This document shows, piece by piece, positions 18,211 through 27,900 of a DNA stretch of 64,000 nt. Source of the DNA: Streptomyces sp. Q6. Its GTDB lineage: Bacteria > Actinomycetota > Actinomycetes > Streptomycetales > Streptomycetaceae. The stretch is taken from positions 2,356,001 to 2,420,000 of the forward strand of contig NZ_CP146022.1 of assembly GCF_036967205.1 (NCBI RefSeq), read 5' to 3'. The position numbers and the translations under genes were made by a program. Below the pieces are notes generated by a model. That model did not search any database. It saw nothing but the letters and a program-made list of their open reading frames with translations, and had not been told where the DNA came from. The number at the start of each line of letters is the position of its first letter. Position 1 is the first letter of the stretch.

Positions 18211-18420
18211 TACTGGACGCTATTTGGGGTCGCGCGGGGAGGGTGCCTAACGCGCCGCGGGTCACTCCGAAGGGTGGGATCGGCCTGCGTTTGCGGCTTT
18301 CTGACGGGGGGTCGGAGCACTTCGGGGCGGGCGCTTTGTCCCGTTGGGCGGGTACGGGCCTTTCGGGGCCGCTCGCGCCGTTCGCCACGACCCTGGCGGG
18401 GCTCCCGGCGACCGGGGTTC

Positions 18421-18426
18421 TAGCGT
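18421..18426 (+). promoter_or_regulatory. -10 box of a putative leaderless promoter
   Basis: TAGCGT ends 6 bases before the GTG at 18433, which puts the transcription start at or next to the start codon. No ribosome-binding site is present. The -35 region is not recognisable. Confidence 0.5.
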
Positions 18427-18432
18427 GGGGCC

Positions 18433-19812
18433 GTGGCCTATTTCGACGCGGCATCGTCCGCTCCGCTCCATCCCGTCGCCCGGCAGGCTCTCCAGGCCTC
18501 CCTTGATGAAGGCTGGGCCGATCCCTCCCGGCTCTACCGCGAGGGGCGGCGGGCCCGGCTGCTCCTGGACGCCGCCCGGGAGGCGGCCGCGGAGGCCGTG
18601 GGGTGCCGCGCGGACGAGCTCGTGTTCACCTCCTCGGGGACGCGCGCGCTCCACGACGGCATGGCCGGCGCGCTCGCGGGACGTCGGCGTGTCGGACGGC
18701 ACGTGGTGGTGTCCGCGGTGGAGCACTCGGCAGTGCTCCATTCGGCGGCGGCCCACGAGAGCGACGGCGGTTCGGTGACCGAGGTGGGCGTCGGGCGGGA
18801 GGGCCGCGTGGCGGTCGCCGCGTACGCCGACGCGCTGCGGTCCGACACCGCGCTGGCCTGTCTGCAGTCCGCCAACCACGAGGTCGGCACGGTGCAGCCG
18901 GTCGCCGAAGTCGCTCACCTGTGCCGGGAGGCGGGTGTGCCGCTCCTGGTTGACGCGGCACAGTCGCTGGCCTGGGGTCCGGTCGAGGGCGACTGGTCGC
19001 TGCTCACCGGGAGCGCCCATAAATGGGGCGGCCCCGCGGGGGTCGGCATCCTCGTCGTACGGAAGGGTGTGCGCTTCGCGGCTCAAGGGCCCGCCGACGA
19101 GCGGGAGTCGGGGCGGGCCGCCGGGTTCGAGAACATTCCGGGGATCGTGGCCGCCGCCGCGTCGTTGCGGGCCGTGCGCGCCGAGGCCGCCGGGGAGGCG
19201 GCGCGGCTGCGGGAGTTGACGGAGCGGATCCGGGTCCGGGTGCCGGAGCTCGTGCCGGACGTGGAGGTCGTCGGAGATCCGGAGCGACGGCTGCCGCACC
19301 TGGTGACGTTCTCGTGCCTGTACGTCGACGGGGAGAGCGTGCTGCACGGACTGGATCGTTCTGGTTTTTCCGTTTCGTCCGGATCGTCATGCACCAGCAG
19401 CACACTGACGCCCAGCCATGTGCTGCGCGCGATGGGGGTCGTGAGCGAGGGGAACGTACGGGTCTCGCTGCCGCCGGGGACCGAGGCCGGGGAGGTCGAG
19501 CGGTTCCTGGACGTGCTGCCCGGGGTCGTGCGGGAGGTGCGGGAGAAGCTGGGGGCGCCGGTCACGTCCGCCGCGGGGGCGGCCGAGTCGGTGACCGTCG
19601 ACGCGCTGGGGCTGAGCTGCCCGCTGCCCGTCATCGAGCTCGCCAAGGCGATCGGGCGGGTGCGGGTGGGCGGCACGGTCAGCGTCGTCGCCGATGACGA
19701 GGTCGCCGCCGTGGACATCCCGGCGTGGTGCTTCACACAGGGCCAGGAGTACGTGGGCGCCGAGCCGCGCCCTCGGGGCGGCGCCTCCTATGTGGTGCGC
19801 CGGCTCGTGTAG
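18433..19812 (+). CDS. Cysteine desulfurase fused to a TusA sulfur-carrier domain
   Basis: A 459-residue fusion. Residues 1-375 are a NifS/IscS-type PLP enzyme: the PLP Lys197 in GSAHKWGG, Asp174 in LLVDAAQS, and the persulfide Cys320 in SVSSGSSCTSST. Residues 385-459 are a TusA-like domain with its sulfur-accepting Cys396 in the CPLP motif (DALGLSCPLPVIELA). The protein should move sulfur from cysteine onto the carrier within one chain, for thiolation or Fe-S assembly. The GTG start appears leaderless. It diverges from the cytochrome oxidase operon and stands alone. The fusion is uncommon compared with separate genes, though I recall similar proteins in streptomycetes. Confidence 0.9.
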   Translation: MAYFDAASSAPLHPVARQALQASLDEGWADPSRLYREGRRARLLLDAAREAAAEAVGCRADELVFTSSGTRALHDGMAGALAGRRRVGRHVVVSAVEHSAVLHSAAAHESDGGSVTEVGVGREGRVAVAAYADALRSDTALACLQSANHEVGTVQPVAEVAHLCREAGVPLLVDAAQSLAWGPVEGDWSLLTGSAHKWGGPAGVGILVVRKGVRFAAQGPADERESGRAAGFENIPGIVAAAASLRAVRAEAAGEAARLRELTERIRVRVPELVPDVEVVGDPERRLPHLVTFSCLYVDGESVLHGLDRSGFSVSSGSSCTSSTLTPSHVLRAMGVVSEGNVRVSLPPGTEAGEVERFLDVLPGVVREVREKLGAPVTSAAGAAESVTVDALGLSCPLPVIELAKAIGRVRVGGTVSVVADDEVAAVDIPAWCFTQGQEYVGAEPRPRGGASYVVRRLV

Positions 19813-19854
19813 CGCGTACGGAAGGCCGGGGCGTTCGCAGGCGTCGTACGGAAG

Positions 19855-19903
19855 AGACCGCGGTCGCGGCCGCCCGGTCGAGGGGCGGCCGCGACCGCGG
19901 TCT
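19855..19903. terminator. 21-bp bidirectional hairpin terminator
   Basis: A perfect 21-bp stem and 7-base loop (19876-19882) between the convergent genes ending at 19812 and 19927. Its core is nearly the same as that at 5681-5727. Confidence 0.9.
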
Positions 19904-19926
19904 TGCGCGAGTGGTTCGCGCGGCGC

Positions 19927-20904
19927 TTACGCGGCGAGGTGGGCCTCGACCTCGACCGAGGCCTCGTCGCCGTACGCCTTGCGGAAGCGGTCCATGAACG
20001 ACGCGCGGCGCAGCTCGTACTCCTGGGTGCCCAGGGTCTCGATGACCAGCGTGGCGAGCATGCAGCCGACCTGCGCCGCGCGCTCCAGGGAGACACCCCA
20101 GGACAGGCCGGACAGGAAGCCCGCGCGGAACGCGTCGCCGACGCCGGTCGGGTCGACCTTGGCCTTCTCCTCCGGGCAGCCGACCTCGACCGGGTCGTCG
20201 CCGACGCGCTCGATGCGGACGCCGCGCGAGCCGAGCGTGGTGACGCGGTGGCCGACCTTGGCCAGGATCTCGGCGTCGGACCAGCCGGTCTTCGACTCGA
20301 TGAGGCCCTTCTCGTACTCGTTCGAGAAGAGGTACGTGGCGCCGTCGAGGAGCGTGCGGATCTCTTCGCCGTCCATGCGCGCGATCTGCTGCGAGAAGTC
20401 GGCGGCGAACGGGATGGAGCGGCTGCGGCACTCCTCCGTGTGGCGGAGCATCCCCTCGGGGTCGTCCGCGCCGATGAGGACCAGGTCGAGACCGCCCACG
20501 CGGTCGGCGACGGTCTTCAGCTCGATGAGCCGGGCCTCGCTCATCGCGCCCGTGTAGAAGGAGCCGATCTGGTTGTGGTCGGCGTCCGTCGTGCACACGA
20601 AGCGGGCGGTGTGCAGCGTCTCGGAGATACGGACGGACTCCGTGTCCACGCCGTGGCGGTCCAGCCAGGCGCGGTACTCGTCGAAGTCGAAGCCGGCGGA
20701 GCCGACGAGGATCGGGCCCGTGCCGAGCTGGCCCATGCCGAAGGCGATGTTGGCGCCGACGCCTCCCCGGCGCACGTCGAGGTTGTCGACGAGGAAGGAG
20801 AGGGAGACCGTGTGCAGCTGGTCGGCGACGAGCTGGTCGGCGAAACGGCCGGGGAAGGTCATCAGATGGTCGGTGGCGATGGAGCCGGTGACTGCGATTC
20901 GCAC
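19927..20904 (-). CDS. PfkB-family carbohydrate/nucleoside kinase
   Basis: A 325-residue sugar or nucleoside kinase. The substrate motif GGVGANIAFGMGQLG is at about residues 41-55, and the catalytic signature DPTGVGDAFRAGFLSG, with its base Asp, is at about 250-265. The overall pattern is closest to bacterial adenosine kinase or ribokinase, but substrate cannot be fixed from sequence. I chose the GTG at 20904 (VRIAVTGS), where the Rossmann strand begins; AGGAAG lies 12 bases upstream. The longer frame to 20994 adds an unlikely Arg/Pro-rich tail. Confidence 0.88.
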   Translation of the reverse strand: MRIAVTGSIATDHLMTFPGRFADQLVADQLHTVSLSFLVDNLDVRRGGVGANIAFGMGQLGTGPILVGSAGFDFDEYRAWLDRHGVDTESVRISETLHTARFVCTTDADHNQIGSFYTGAMSEARLIELKTVADRVGGLDLVLIGADDPEGMLRHTEECRSRSIPFAADFSQQIARMDGEEIRTLLDGATYLFSNEYEKGLIESKTGWSDAEILAKVGHRVTTLGSRGVRIERVGDDPVEVGCPEEKAKVDPTGVGDAFRAGFLSGLSWGVSLERAAQVGCMLATLVIETLGTQEYELRRASFMDRFRKAYGDEASVEVEAHLAA

Positions 20905-21072
20905 GGCGTGAGCACGCTTCCTGCGAGAGACGGAAGGGCGCGCGAAGCGCCCATGACAAGGGCGGGGTGGAGACGGGAGGGATTGACGCTTCACGCTACC
21001 CGGTCAGGGCGTCTGGCCTGAAGTGCGGAAACTACCCGATAGTAGGGCTTTTTTCGTACCGGATCTCGTGCC

Positions 21073-21078
21073 TACGGT
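21073..21078 (+). promoter_or_regulatory. -10 box of a putative leaderless promoter
   Basis: TACGGT ends 6 bases before the ATG at 21085, with no ribosome-binding site. Confidence 0.5.
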
Positions 21079-21084
21079 GCCGTC

Positions 21085-21303
21085 ATGACCTACGACGTGT
21101 CCTTCATGACCCAGGACGGGCTGGCCGCACTGCGCGGCGACTGCGCACGGATGGTGCCGCACTGGGTGACCCCCCGGGCGCCCTGGGAGCTGGAGCGGGT
21201 GGTTCCGGTGCCCGCTGGGCCGCTCTCCGCGCGGATCCACGGGGTCGTCGTGCCGGCCTCCTCCGCCCGCCTCATCGACGCGATGGCCGACTTCGGCGAC
21301 TGA
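21085..21303 (+). CDS. Small hypothetical protein
   Basis: A 72-residue protein with no motif I recognise. It is acidic-neutral and includes the string PHWVTPRAPWELE and a C-terminal helix ARLIDAMADFGD. Third-position GC is consistent with a real gene. A TACGGT box 6 bases before its ATG suggests a leaderless mRNA. It sits between the divergent PfkB gene and the broken secreted-protein gene; no functional link is visible. Confidence 0.65.
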   Translation: MTYDVSFMTQDGLAALRGDCARMVPHWVTPRAPWELERVVPVPAGPLSARIHGVVVPASSARLIDAMADFGD

Positions 21304-21470
21304 GCGGCCCACCGCGGAGGGCGTTCGCGCCGCGTGGGCGCCCTCCGCGAGAACTCCCGGCGCCCGGGAGGGAACCGTGCGCTCCCCTGCCACGTCCCAT
21401 CGCTGTCCCCTTCAGTTGTCCTTCATCAAGGGGATGCGGGATACGACGCGGCAGGCGAAGGAGCGATGCA

Positions 21471-22984
21471 GTGAGCACCGAACAGCGGACGCGGGATCGG
21501 CACGGGCGACGGCGCACGCCGGCGATCGCTTTGGTCGCCGCGGCTGTCCTTCTCGCCGGTGGCGGCGGCGCGTACCTGGCGACGACCGCGTCCGGCGGAG
21601 GAGCGGGCCGGGCGAGCGGCCCCGGCGACGGCGGCACTCCCCACCGCTGGCCCTGGACGGGTACGGCGAGGGCGGCGGCCCCGGCACGACGAACGGCATC
21701 GCGCCCGGCGAGCCCGACCCCAACGGCACGCGCTACAGGGCGGGTGGCGACCTGCCCGACGGCCCGGACGAGGCGCCCGTCTACCGGCCCGAGGGCCAGG
21801 TCGGCGCGGCCGAGGTCAGCGCGCTCGCCGAGGCGCTCGGGGTCGAGGGCACGCCCCGGCTGCGGGACGGGGCCTGGCGGTTGGACCCGGCGCAGGACGG
21901 CTCGGGCCCTTCGTTGCAGGTGAACCGGAAGGCGCCGGGGACCTGGACGTACTCCCGTCTCGCACCGTCGTCCGGCGACAAGTGCACCGGTGTGGCGAAG
22001 TGTCCGGACGCGCCGGTGGGCAGCGGGAGCGAGGACGACGCGGTGAGCGCGGCCGTCGCGAAGAAGGCGGCGGCGCCGATCCTCAAGGCTCTCGGGCAGG
22101 ACGACGCGAAGCTCGACACGGACCAGCTCATGGGTGCCACCCGGGTGGTGAACGCCGACCCGAAGGTGGGCGGCCTGCCGACGTACGGCTGGTCCACGGG
22201 CATCCAGGTCGGCCCCGACGGTCAAGTGACCGGTGGCAGTGGGCAGTTGAAGGCCCCGGTCAAGAGTGACGTCTATCCGGTGGTCGGGGCGAAGGAGACG
22301 ATCGGGCAGCTGAACAGCGCGGCGAGCGGTGACCGCGGCGTCTCCGCCGGCGACTGCGCGAGTGCGGTGCCGCTGGACGGGGAGCGGACCCAGGGCAACG
22401 GCTGCACCCCGTCGTCACCGCGGCCGCCGGCGTCCTCCACGGTGACCGTGGACAAGGCCACGTTCGGGCTCGCCGCGTACTACACGCAGGGGCGGCAGGC
22501 GCTCGTACCGGCGTGGCTGTTCGAGGTGAAGCCGACCGGGGCGGACTCCGTGTTCACGGTGACGCATCCGGCGGTCGACCCGAAGTACCTGGTGGCGCCG
22601 TCGAGTGCGGCGCCGGGTGACGAGCCGCCGACGCAGCCGAGCCCGCGGCCGAGCACGTCGGCCGGCGACCCGGGGACGCGGACGCGCGAGGTGCGGGTGG
22701 AGGGGTACAGCGGCAGCGGCAGGACGCTGACCCTGCACTTCACCGGGGGCGTGTGCGCGACGTACGCGGCGCGGGCGGACGAGTCCGGGGGCCGGGTGAC
22801 GGTGACGGTGACGTCGACCGAGAAGAAGGGGACCGTCTGCATCGAGCTGGCGAAGTTCTACACGCTGCCGGTCACCCTGGACGCGCCGCTGGGTGAGCGG
22901 AAGGTCGTGGACGCGGACGGGCACGAGGTGCCCGCGGCGCAGAAGAACCGGCCGGGCGGGGTGGAGACGGCGCCGCGGGGCTGA
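21471..22984 (+). pseudogene. Membrane-anchored secreted protein, interrupted by a frameshift
   Basis: The GTG at 21471 has AAGGAG 8 bases upstream and opens a protein with a basic N-terminus and one transmembrane or signal segment (TPAIALVAAAVLLAGGG, about residues 16-32). That frame fails after position 21642. The rest, from LALDGYGEGG to the stop at 22984, lies in a frame shifted by -1. Adding one C to the CCCC run at 21639-21642 restores a single reading frame of about 504 residues. The extracellular part is Gly/Pro/Asp-rich with no catalytic motif I recognise; I do not know its function. A sequencing error is as likely as a true mutation. Confidence 0.75.
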
Positions 22985-23003
22985 GCCCCCGCCGCGGAAC
23001 AAG

Positions 23004-23052
23004 CGGAAGCCCGTGCGGGCCGCCCCTGAGGGGCGGCCCGCACGGGCTTCCG
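23004..23052. terminator. 23-bp bidirectional hairpin terminator
   Basis: A perfect 23-bp inverted repeat around a TGA loop (23027-23029), between the convergent genes ending at 22984 and 23059. Confidence 0.9.
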
Positions 23053-23058
23053 TGGTGT

Positions 23059-23415
23059 CTAGCTGAACGAGTCGCCGCAGGCGCAGGAACCCGTCGCGTT
23101 CGGGTTGTCGATCGTGAAGCCCTGCTTCTCGATGGTGTCGACGAAGTCGACGGAGGCGCCGCCCAGGTACGGGGCGGACATACGGTCGGTGACGACCTTG
23201 ACGCCGCCGAAGTCCTTGACGACATCGCCGTCGAGCGAGCGCTCGTCGAAGAAGAGCTGGTAGCGCAGGCCGGAGCAGCCACCCGGCTGAACAGCCACAC
23301 GCAGGGCCAGGTCGTCACGGCCTTCCTGGTCGAGCAGAGCCTTGACCTTGGCCGCGGCGGCGTCGCTCAGGATGATGCCGTCGCTGACGGTGGTGGTCTC
23401 GTCCGATACGGACAT
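23059..23415 (-). CDS. erpA: A-type iron-sulfur cluster carrier (HesB/IscA/ErpA family)
   Basis: A 118-residue protein of the A-type carrier family that delivers Fe-S clusters to client enzymes. The three conserved cysteines are present: one in GGCSGLRYQ and two in the C-terminal GSCACGDSFS. Length is typical. The ATG at 23415 is preceded by GGGAGAGATGT. It diverges from nadA, whose product needs a [4Fe-4S] cluster, which is a sensible functional pairing. The exact symbol (erpA against iscA-like) is a family-level choice. Confidence 0.9.
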   Translation of the reverse strand: MSVSDETTTVSDGIILSDAAAAKVKALLDQEGRDDLALRVAVQPGGCSGLRYQLFFDERSLDGDVVKDFGGVKVVTDRMSAPYLGGASVDFVDTIEKQGFTIDNPNATGSCACGDSFS

Positions 23416-23589
23416 CTACATCTCTCCCGGGTTGTACGGAGACTGCTTGCCGACCATTGCAACCGGCAAAGGCCCGGATCCATTCCGGATCCGCCAAGGG
23501 TTTCGCACTTCTTCCTTTCATGCTCGCACACCCCCGGCGGACGGGGCACGGGGCCCGGAGGGAGAAGGTGAGGCGGATTGCGTCACATC

Positions 23590-23607
23590 GACGACATGAG
23601 TGTCGTC
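23590..23607. promoter_or_regulatory. Inverted repeat upstream of nadA
   Basis: GACGACA and TGTCGTC flank a 4-base spacer, 79-96 bases before the nadA start and immediately upstream of its likely promoter. It is placed like a repressor site. I cannot assign it to a known NAD regulator. Confidence 0.45.
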
Positions 23608-23610
23608 AAA

Positions 23611-23638
23611 CTGACGTGAACCACGTATGATAGATAGT
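23611..23638 (+). promoter_or_regulatory. Candidate nadA promoter
   Basis: CTGACG (23611-23616) and GATAGT (23633-23638) are 16 bases apart, within an unusually AT-rich stretch (GTATGATAGATAGTGTCATT). A second possible -10, TATGAT, is at 23626-23631. Confidence 0.4.
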
Positions 23639-23685
23639 GTCATTTCGACGAGAAGTCGTTCTGTTGATCAGAAAGGGTGCGTGAC

Positions 23686-24894
23686 GTGACCACGGCCCAG
23701 ACCCCCCAGGCCCCCGTTGACCTGGATGTTTCGCCTACGCCGCTGGCGCTGCTCCTGCTCGGCCGCGAGGCCGACGCGACGAGCGAGCGCGGCGTGGACT
23801 GCCCCGGCGACCTGCCGTCGCCCTCCGACCCCGACCTCGTGGAGCGGGCCCGCGCGGCCAAGGAGAAGCTCGGCGACAAGGTGTTCGTGCTCGGGCACCA
23901 CTACCAGCGCGACGAGGTCATCCAGTTCGCCGACGTCACCGGCGACTCCTTCAAGCTCGCGCGCGACGCGGCCGCCAGGCCCGAGGCCGAGTACATCGTC
24001 TTCTGCGGCGTGCACTTCATGGCGGAGTCCGCGGACATCCTCACCGGTGACGAGCAGAAGGTCGTGCTGCCCGACCTCGCCGCCGGCTGCTCGATGGCCG
24101 ACATGGCGACCGCCGAGCAGGTCGCAGAGTGCTGGGACGTGCTGACCGAGGCCGGCATCGCCGAGTCCGTCGTGCCCGTCTCGTACATGAACTCCTCCGC
24201 CGACATCAAGGCCTTCACCGGCAAGCACGGCGGCACGATCTGTACGTCGTCGAACGCCGAGCGGGCCCTGAACTGGGCGTTCGAGCAGGGCGAGCCCGGT
24301 GCGACCAAGGTGCTCTTCCTGCCGGACCAGCACCTCGGGCGCAACACCGCGGTGCGTGATCTCGGCATGTCGCTCGACGACTGCGTCGTCTACAACCCGC
24401 ACAAGCCGAACGGCGGCCTGACCGTCGAGCAGCTGCGGGCCGCGAAGATGATCCTGTGGCGCGGGCACTGCTCCGTGCACGGGCGCTTCTCGCTGGAGTC
24501 GGTGGAGGACGTACGGGCGCGCATCCCCGGCGTCAACGTCCTCGTCCACCCCGAGTGCAAGCACGAGGTCGTCGCCGCGGCGGACTACGTCGGGTCGACG
24601 GAGTACATCATCAAGGCCCTGGAGGCCGCGCCCGCCGGGTCGAAGTGGGCCATCGGGACCGAGCTGAACCTGGTGCGCCGGCTGGCCAACCGCTTCGCTC
24701 CCGAGGGCAAGGAGATCGTCTTCCTCGACAAGACGGTCTGCTTCTGCTCGACCATGAACCGGATCGACCTGCCGCACCTGGTGTGGACCCTGGAGTCCCT
24801 GGCGGACGGGCAGCTCGTGAACCGGATCGAGGTCGACCGCGAGACCGAGCAGTTCGCGAAGCTGGCGCTCGAGCGGATGCTGGCGCTTCCGTAG
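23686..24894 (+). CDS. nadA: Quinolinate synthase
   Basis: A 402-residue [4Fe-4S] enzyme that condenses iminoaspartate with dihydroxyacetone phosphate to quinolinate in de novo NAD synthesis. Cluster-ligand cysteines are visible in VFCGVHFMAES, HPECKHEV and the C-terminal TVCFCSTMN. The phosphate/substrate motif GHHYQRDE (about residues 71-78) and MILWRGHCSVHGRF are intact. I chose the GTG at 23686 because AAAGG lies 9 bases upstream. nadB and nadC are not adjacent in this window. The divergent neighbour is the Fe-S carrier gene. Confidence 0.95.
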   Translation: MTTAQTPQAPVDLDVSPTPLALLLLGREADATSERGVDCPGDLPSPSDPDLVERARAAKEKLGDKVFVLGHHYQRDEVIQFADVTGDSFKLARDAAARPEAEYIVFCGVHFMAESADILTGDEQKVVLPDLAAGCSMADMATAEQVAECWDVLTEAGIAESVVPVSYMNSSADIKAFTGKHGGTICTSSNAERALNWAFEQGEPGATKVLFLPDQHLGRNTAVRDLGMSLDDCVVYNPHKPNGGLTVEQLRAAKMILWRGHCSVHGRFSLESVEDVRARIPGVNVLVHPECKHEVVAAADYVGSTEYIIKALEAAPAGSKWAIGTELNLVRRLANRFAPEGKEIVFLDKTVCFCSTMNRIDLPHLVWTLESLADGQLVNRIEVDRETEQFAKLALERMLALP

Positions 24895-24916
24895 CCCGGT
24901 GACGGGCGGCGGCCCG

Positions 24917-24964
24917 CGACGTGCGTCGGCCCGGCAGCGATCGCTGCCGGGCCGACGCACGTCG
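24917..24964. terminator. 48-base perfect palindrome, bidirectional terminator
   Basis: Two 24-base arms meet with no spacer (centre GCGATCGC). It lies between the convergent genes ending at 24894 and 24993. Confidence 0.85.
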
Positions 24965-24992
24965 TGGCGGGCGCCTCGTGCAGCGCCGGGTG

Positions 24993-27900
24993 TCAGACCT
25001 TCGCGGGCTCCGACTCCGGGGAGTCGGCGGGCGACGGCACGCCCGCCTTCTTCTCCCGCTTGGCCGCCCGCTTCGTCGCCCGCTTCTCCTTGCGGAGCTC
25101 CAGCATCGCGTAGAGCGTCGGGACGAGGAGCAGGGTCAGCAGCGTCGACGTGATCAGGCCGCCGATCACGACCACCGCGAGCGGCTGCGCGATGAAGCCG
25201 CCCTCGCCGGTGACGCCGAGCGCCATCGGGAGCAGGGCGAAGATCGTCGCGAGCGCCGTCATCAGGATCGGGCGCAGCCGGTGGCGGCCGCCCTCGACGA
25301 CCGCCTCGACCACGCCGAGGCCCTGGGACCGGTACTGGTTGATCAGGTCGATCAGGACGATCGCGTTCGTGACCACGATGCCGATGAGCATCAGCATGCC
25401 GATCATCGCCGGGACGCCCATCGGGGTGCCCGTCGCGATCAGCAGGCCGATCGCGCCGGTCGCCGCGAACGGGATGGACACCAGCAGGATCAGCGGCTGG
25501 GCCAGCGAGCGGAACGTCGCGACCAGGAGCAGGAAGACGATCGCGATCGCCGCGAGCATCGCCAGGCCCAGGTTCTTGAAGGCGTCGTCCTGGTCGGAGG
25601 TGACACCACCGATGGTCGCCGTGGCGCCCTTCGGCAGATCCAGCTTGTCGATCTTCGACTGGAGGTCGGCGCTGACCGCGCCCGTGTTGTCACCGGTCGG
25701 CTTCGCCGTGATCGTCGCCGCGCGGGCGCCGTCGATCCGGGTCATCGAGACGGGCCCGTCGGCCAGCTTCACCGTGGCGATGTCGCCGAGCGTGAGGCCG
25801 CGCGGCCCCATCGGCAGCTTCTTCAGCTCGTCCATCGTCGTGGCGGGCTTCGCCGACTTCACGACGACGTCGCGCTCGGTGTCGTCGAGGATCGCCTTGC
25901 CGCTGGTCGTGCCGCGCACCGCCTGCGCGACGGCGGCGCCGAGCGTCGTGTCGTCGAAACCGGCCGCCGCGGCCTTGGAGTTGGCCTTCACCGAGATCCG
26001 CGGGACCGACGTCGACAGGTCGCTGGTGACGTCCGTGACGTCGTCGAGCCCGGCCACCGCGTCGCGGACCTGCTCGGCCGCCCGGTCGAGGACGCTGCCG
26101 TCGGCGGCCTTCACGACCACGCTCAGGTCCTGGCTGCCGAAGCCGTCACCGGCCGCGATCGTCGTCGTACCGAGTCCGGAGAGCTTGCCCAGCTCGCGCT
26201 CGATGCGCTTCTGCGTGTCCTCGTACGACGCCTTGTCCTTCAGCGTCACCTGGTACGAGGCCTGGTTGGTGTCCGTGCCGCCGCCGAAGGCCGCCATGAA
26301 GCCGGAGCTGCCGATGGTGACCTGGTAGTCCTTGACCTCGTCGATGCCCTGGAGCACCTTCTCGATCTTCCGCGCGGAGGCGTCGGTCGCGGCCAGGCTG
26401 GTGCCGGGCTTCAACTCCTGCTTGATGGACAGGACTTCCTGCTCGCCCTGGTCGAAGAAGTTCGTCTTCAGCATCGGCGCCATGCCGAACGTGCCGACCA
26501 GGACCACGATCGCGATGAGCACGCTGGTGAGGCGGCGGCGGGTCGCGAAGCGGAGCACGGGGACGTAGATCCGTTGCAGCCAGGAGCGGGCCTCCTTCTC
26601 CTCGGCCGCGCGGCGGGCCTCCTCCGGGTCGACGCCGCGGGCCGCCTTCGGCGGGCGCAGGAACCAGTAGGACAGGACCGGTACGACCGTGAGCGAGACG
26701 AGCAGGGACGCGAGGAGCGCCGCCGTCACCGTGAGGCTGAACGAGCCGAACAGCTCGCCCACCATGCCGCCGACCAGGCCGATGGGCAGGAAGACCGCGA
26801 CCGTCGTGAGGGTCGAGGAGGTGACCGCGCCCGCGACCTCGCGGACCGCCTTGAGGATCGCCTCCTGACGCTCCTCGCCGTAGCCCAGGTGCCGCTTGAT
26901 GTTCTCCAGGACGACGATGGAGTCGTCGACGACACGGCCGATCGCGATGGTCAGCGCGCCGAGGGTGAGCATGTTCAGGGAGAGGTCGCGGGTCCACAGG
27001 ACGATCAGCGCGAGGACCACCGACAGCGGGATCGAGACCGCCGTGACGAGGGTCGAGCGGATCGACGCGAGGAAGACCAGGATCACGATGACCGCGAAGA
27101 GGAGGCCGAGAGCGCCCTCCGTGGTCAGGCCCGAGATGGACTTCGAGACGGCCGGGCCCTGGTCGCTGACGACCGTCAGTTCGGCGCCGGAGCCGAGGTC
27201 CTGGCGCAGGCCGGGCAGCTTGTCCTCGACCGCGTTCGAGATGGCGACCGCCGAGCCGTCCTGGTCCATGGTGACCATGACGGCGAGGCTGGGCCTGCCG
27301 TCGGTGCGGGTGAGCGAGTCGGCGGTGGCCGGCCGCTGCTTCACCGTGGCGAGGTCACCGAGGCGTACGGGCTTCTTGACGCCCTCCCCCGTGATCATCA
27401 GGTCCTCGATCTGGGCGAGGGACGTGAAGCCGCCGCCGACCTGGACGGTGCGGTTGTGGCCGTCCTCGTCGAAGGAGCCCGCGGGCAGTGTGGCGCCGCC
27501 CGCCTGGAGGGACCGGCTCAGCGTCTGGACGTTGACACCGGCCGCGGCCATCTTCTTGTCGCTGGGCGTGACGTCGACCTGGAGGTCACGGACGCCGTCC
27601 ACCGTCACCTGGGAGACGCCGTCGATGTCCTTGAGGGCCGGCACGACGGACGTGTCGAGCTGGTCGGCGAGGGCCTGCTGGTCCTTGTCGGAGGTGACGG
27701 CGAGCACGACGGTCGGGATGTCGTCGGTCGAACCGGCCACGACCTGCGGATCGACGTCGTCGGGCAGCTGGGCCCGTGCCCGGTTGACCGCCTGCTGGAC
27801 GTCGGCGACGAGCTGCTTCGTGCCGTTGCCGTAGTCGAACCGGGCCATCACCAGGGCGTTGCCCTCGCTGGCCGTGGAGGTGACGCCGGTGATTCCGTCG

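Larger units (their letters stand above)
18100..18432. other. Divergent regulatory region of ctaC and the desulfurase-TusA gene
   Basis: No gene is supported here. The region must hold the promoter of the ctaCDF operon and that of the rightward fusion gene. It contains an 8-bp inverted repeat (18182-18210) in a locally less GC-rich stretch, and a TAGCGT box at 18421 next to the GTG at 18433. Confidence 0.5.
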
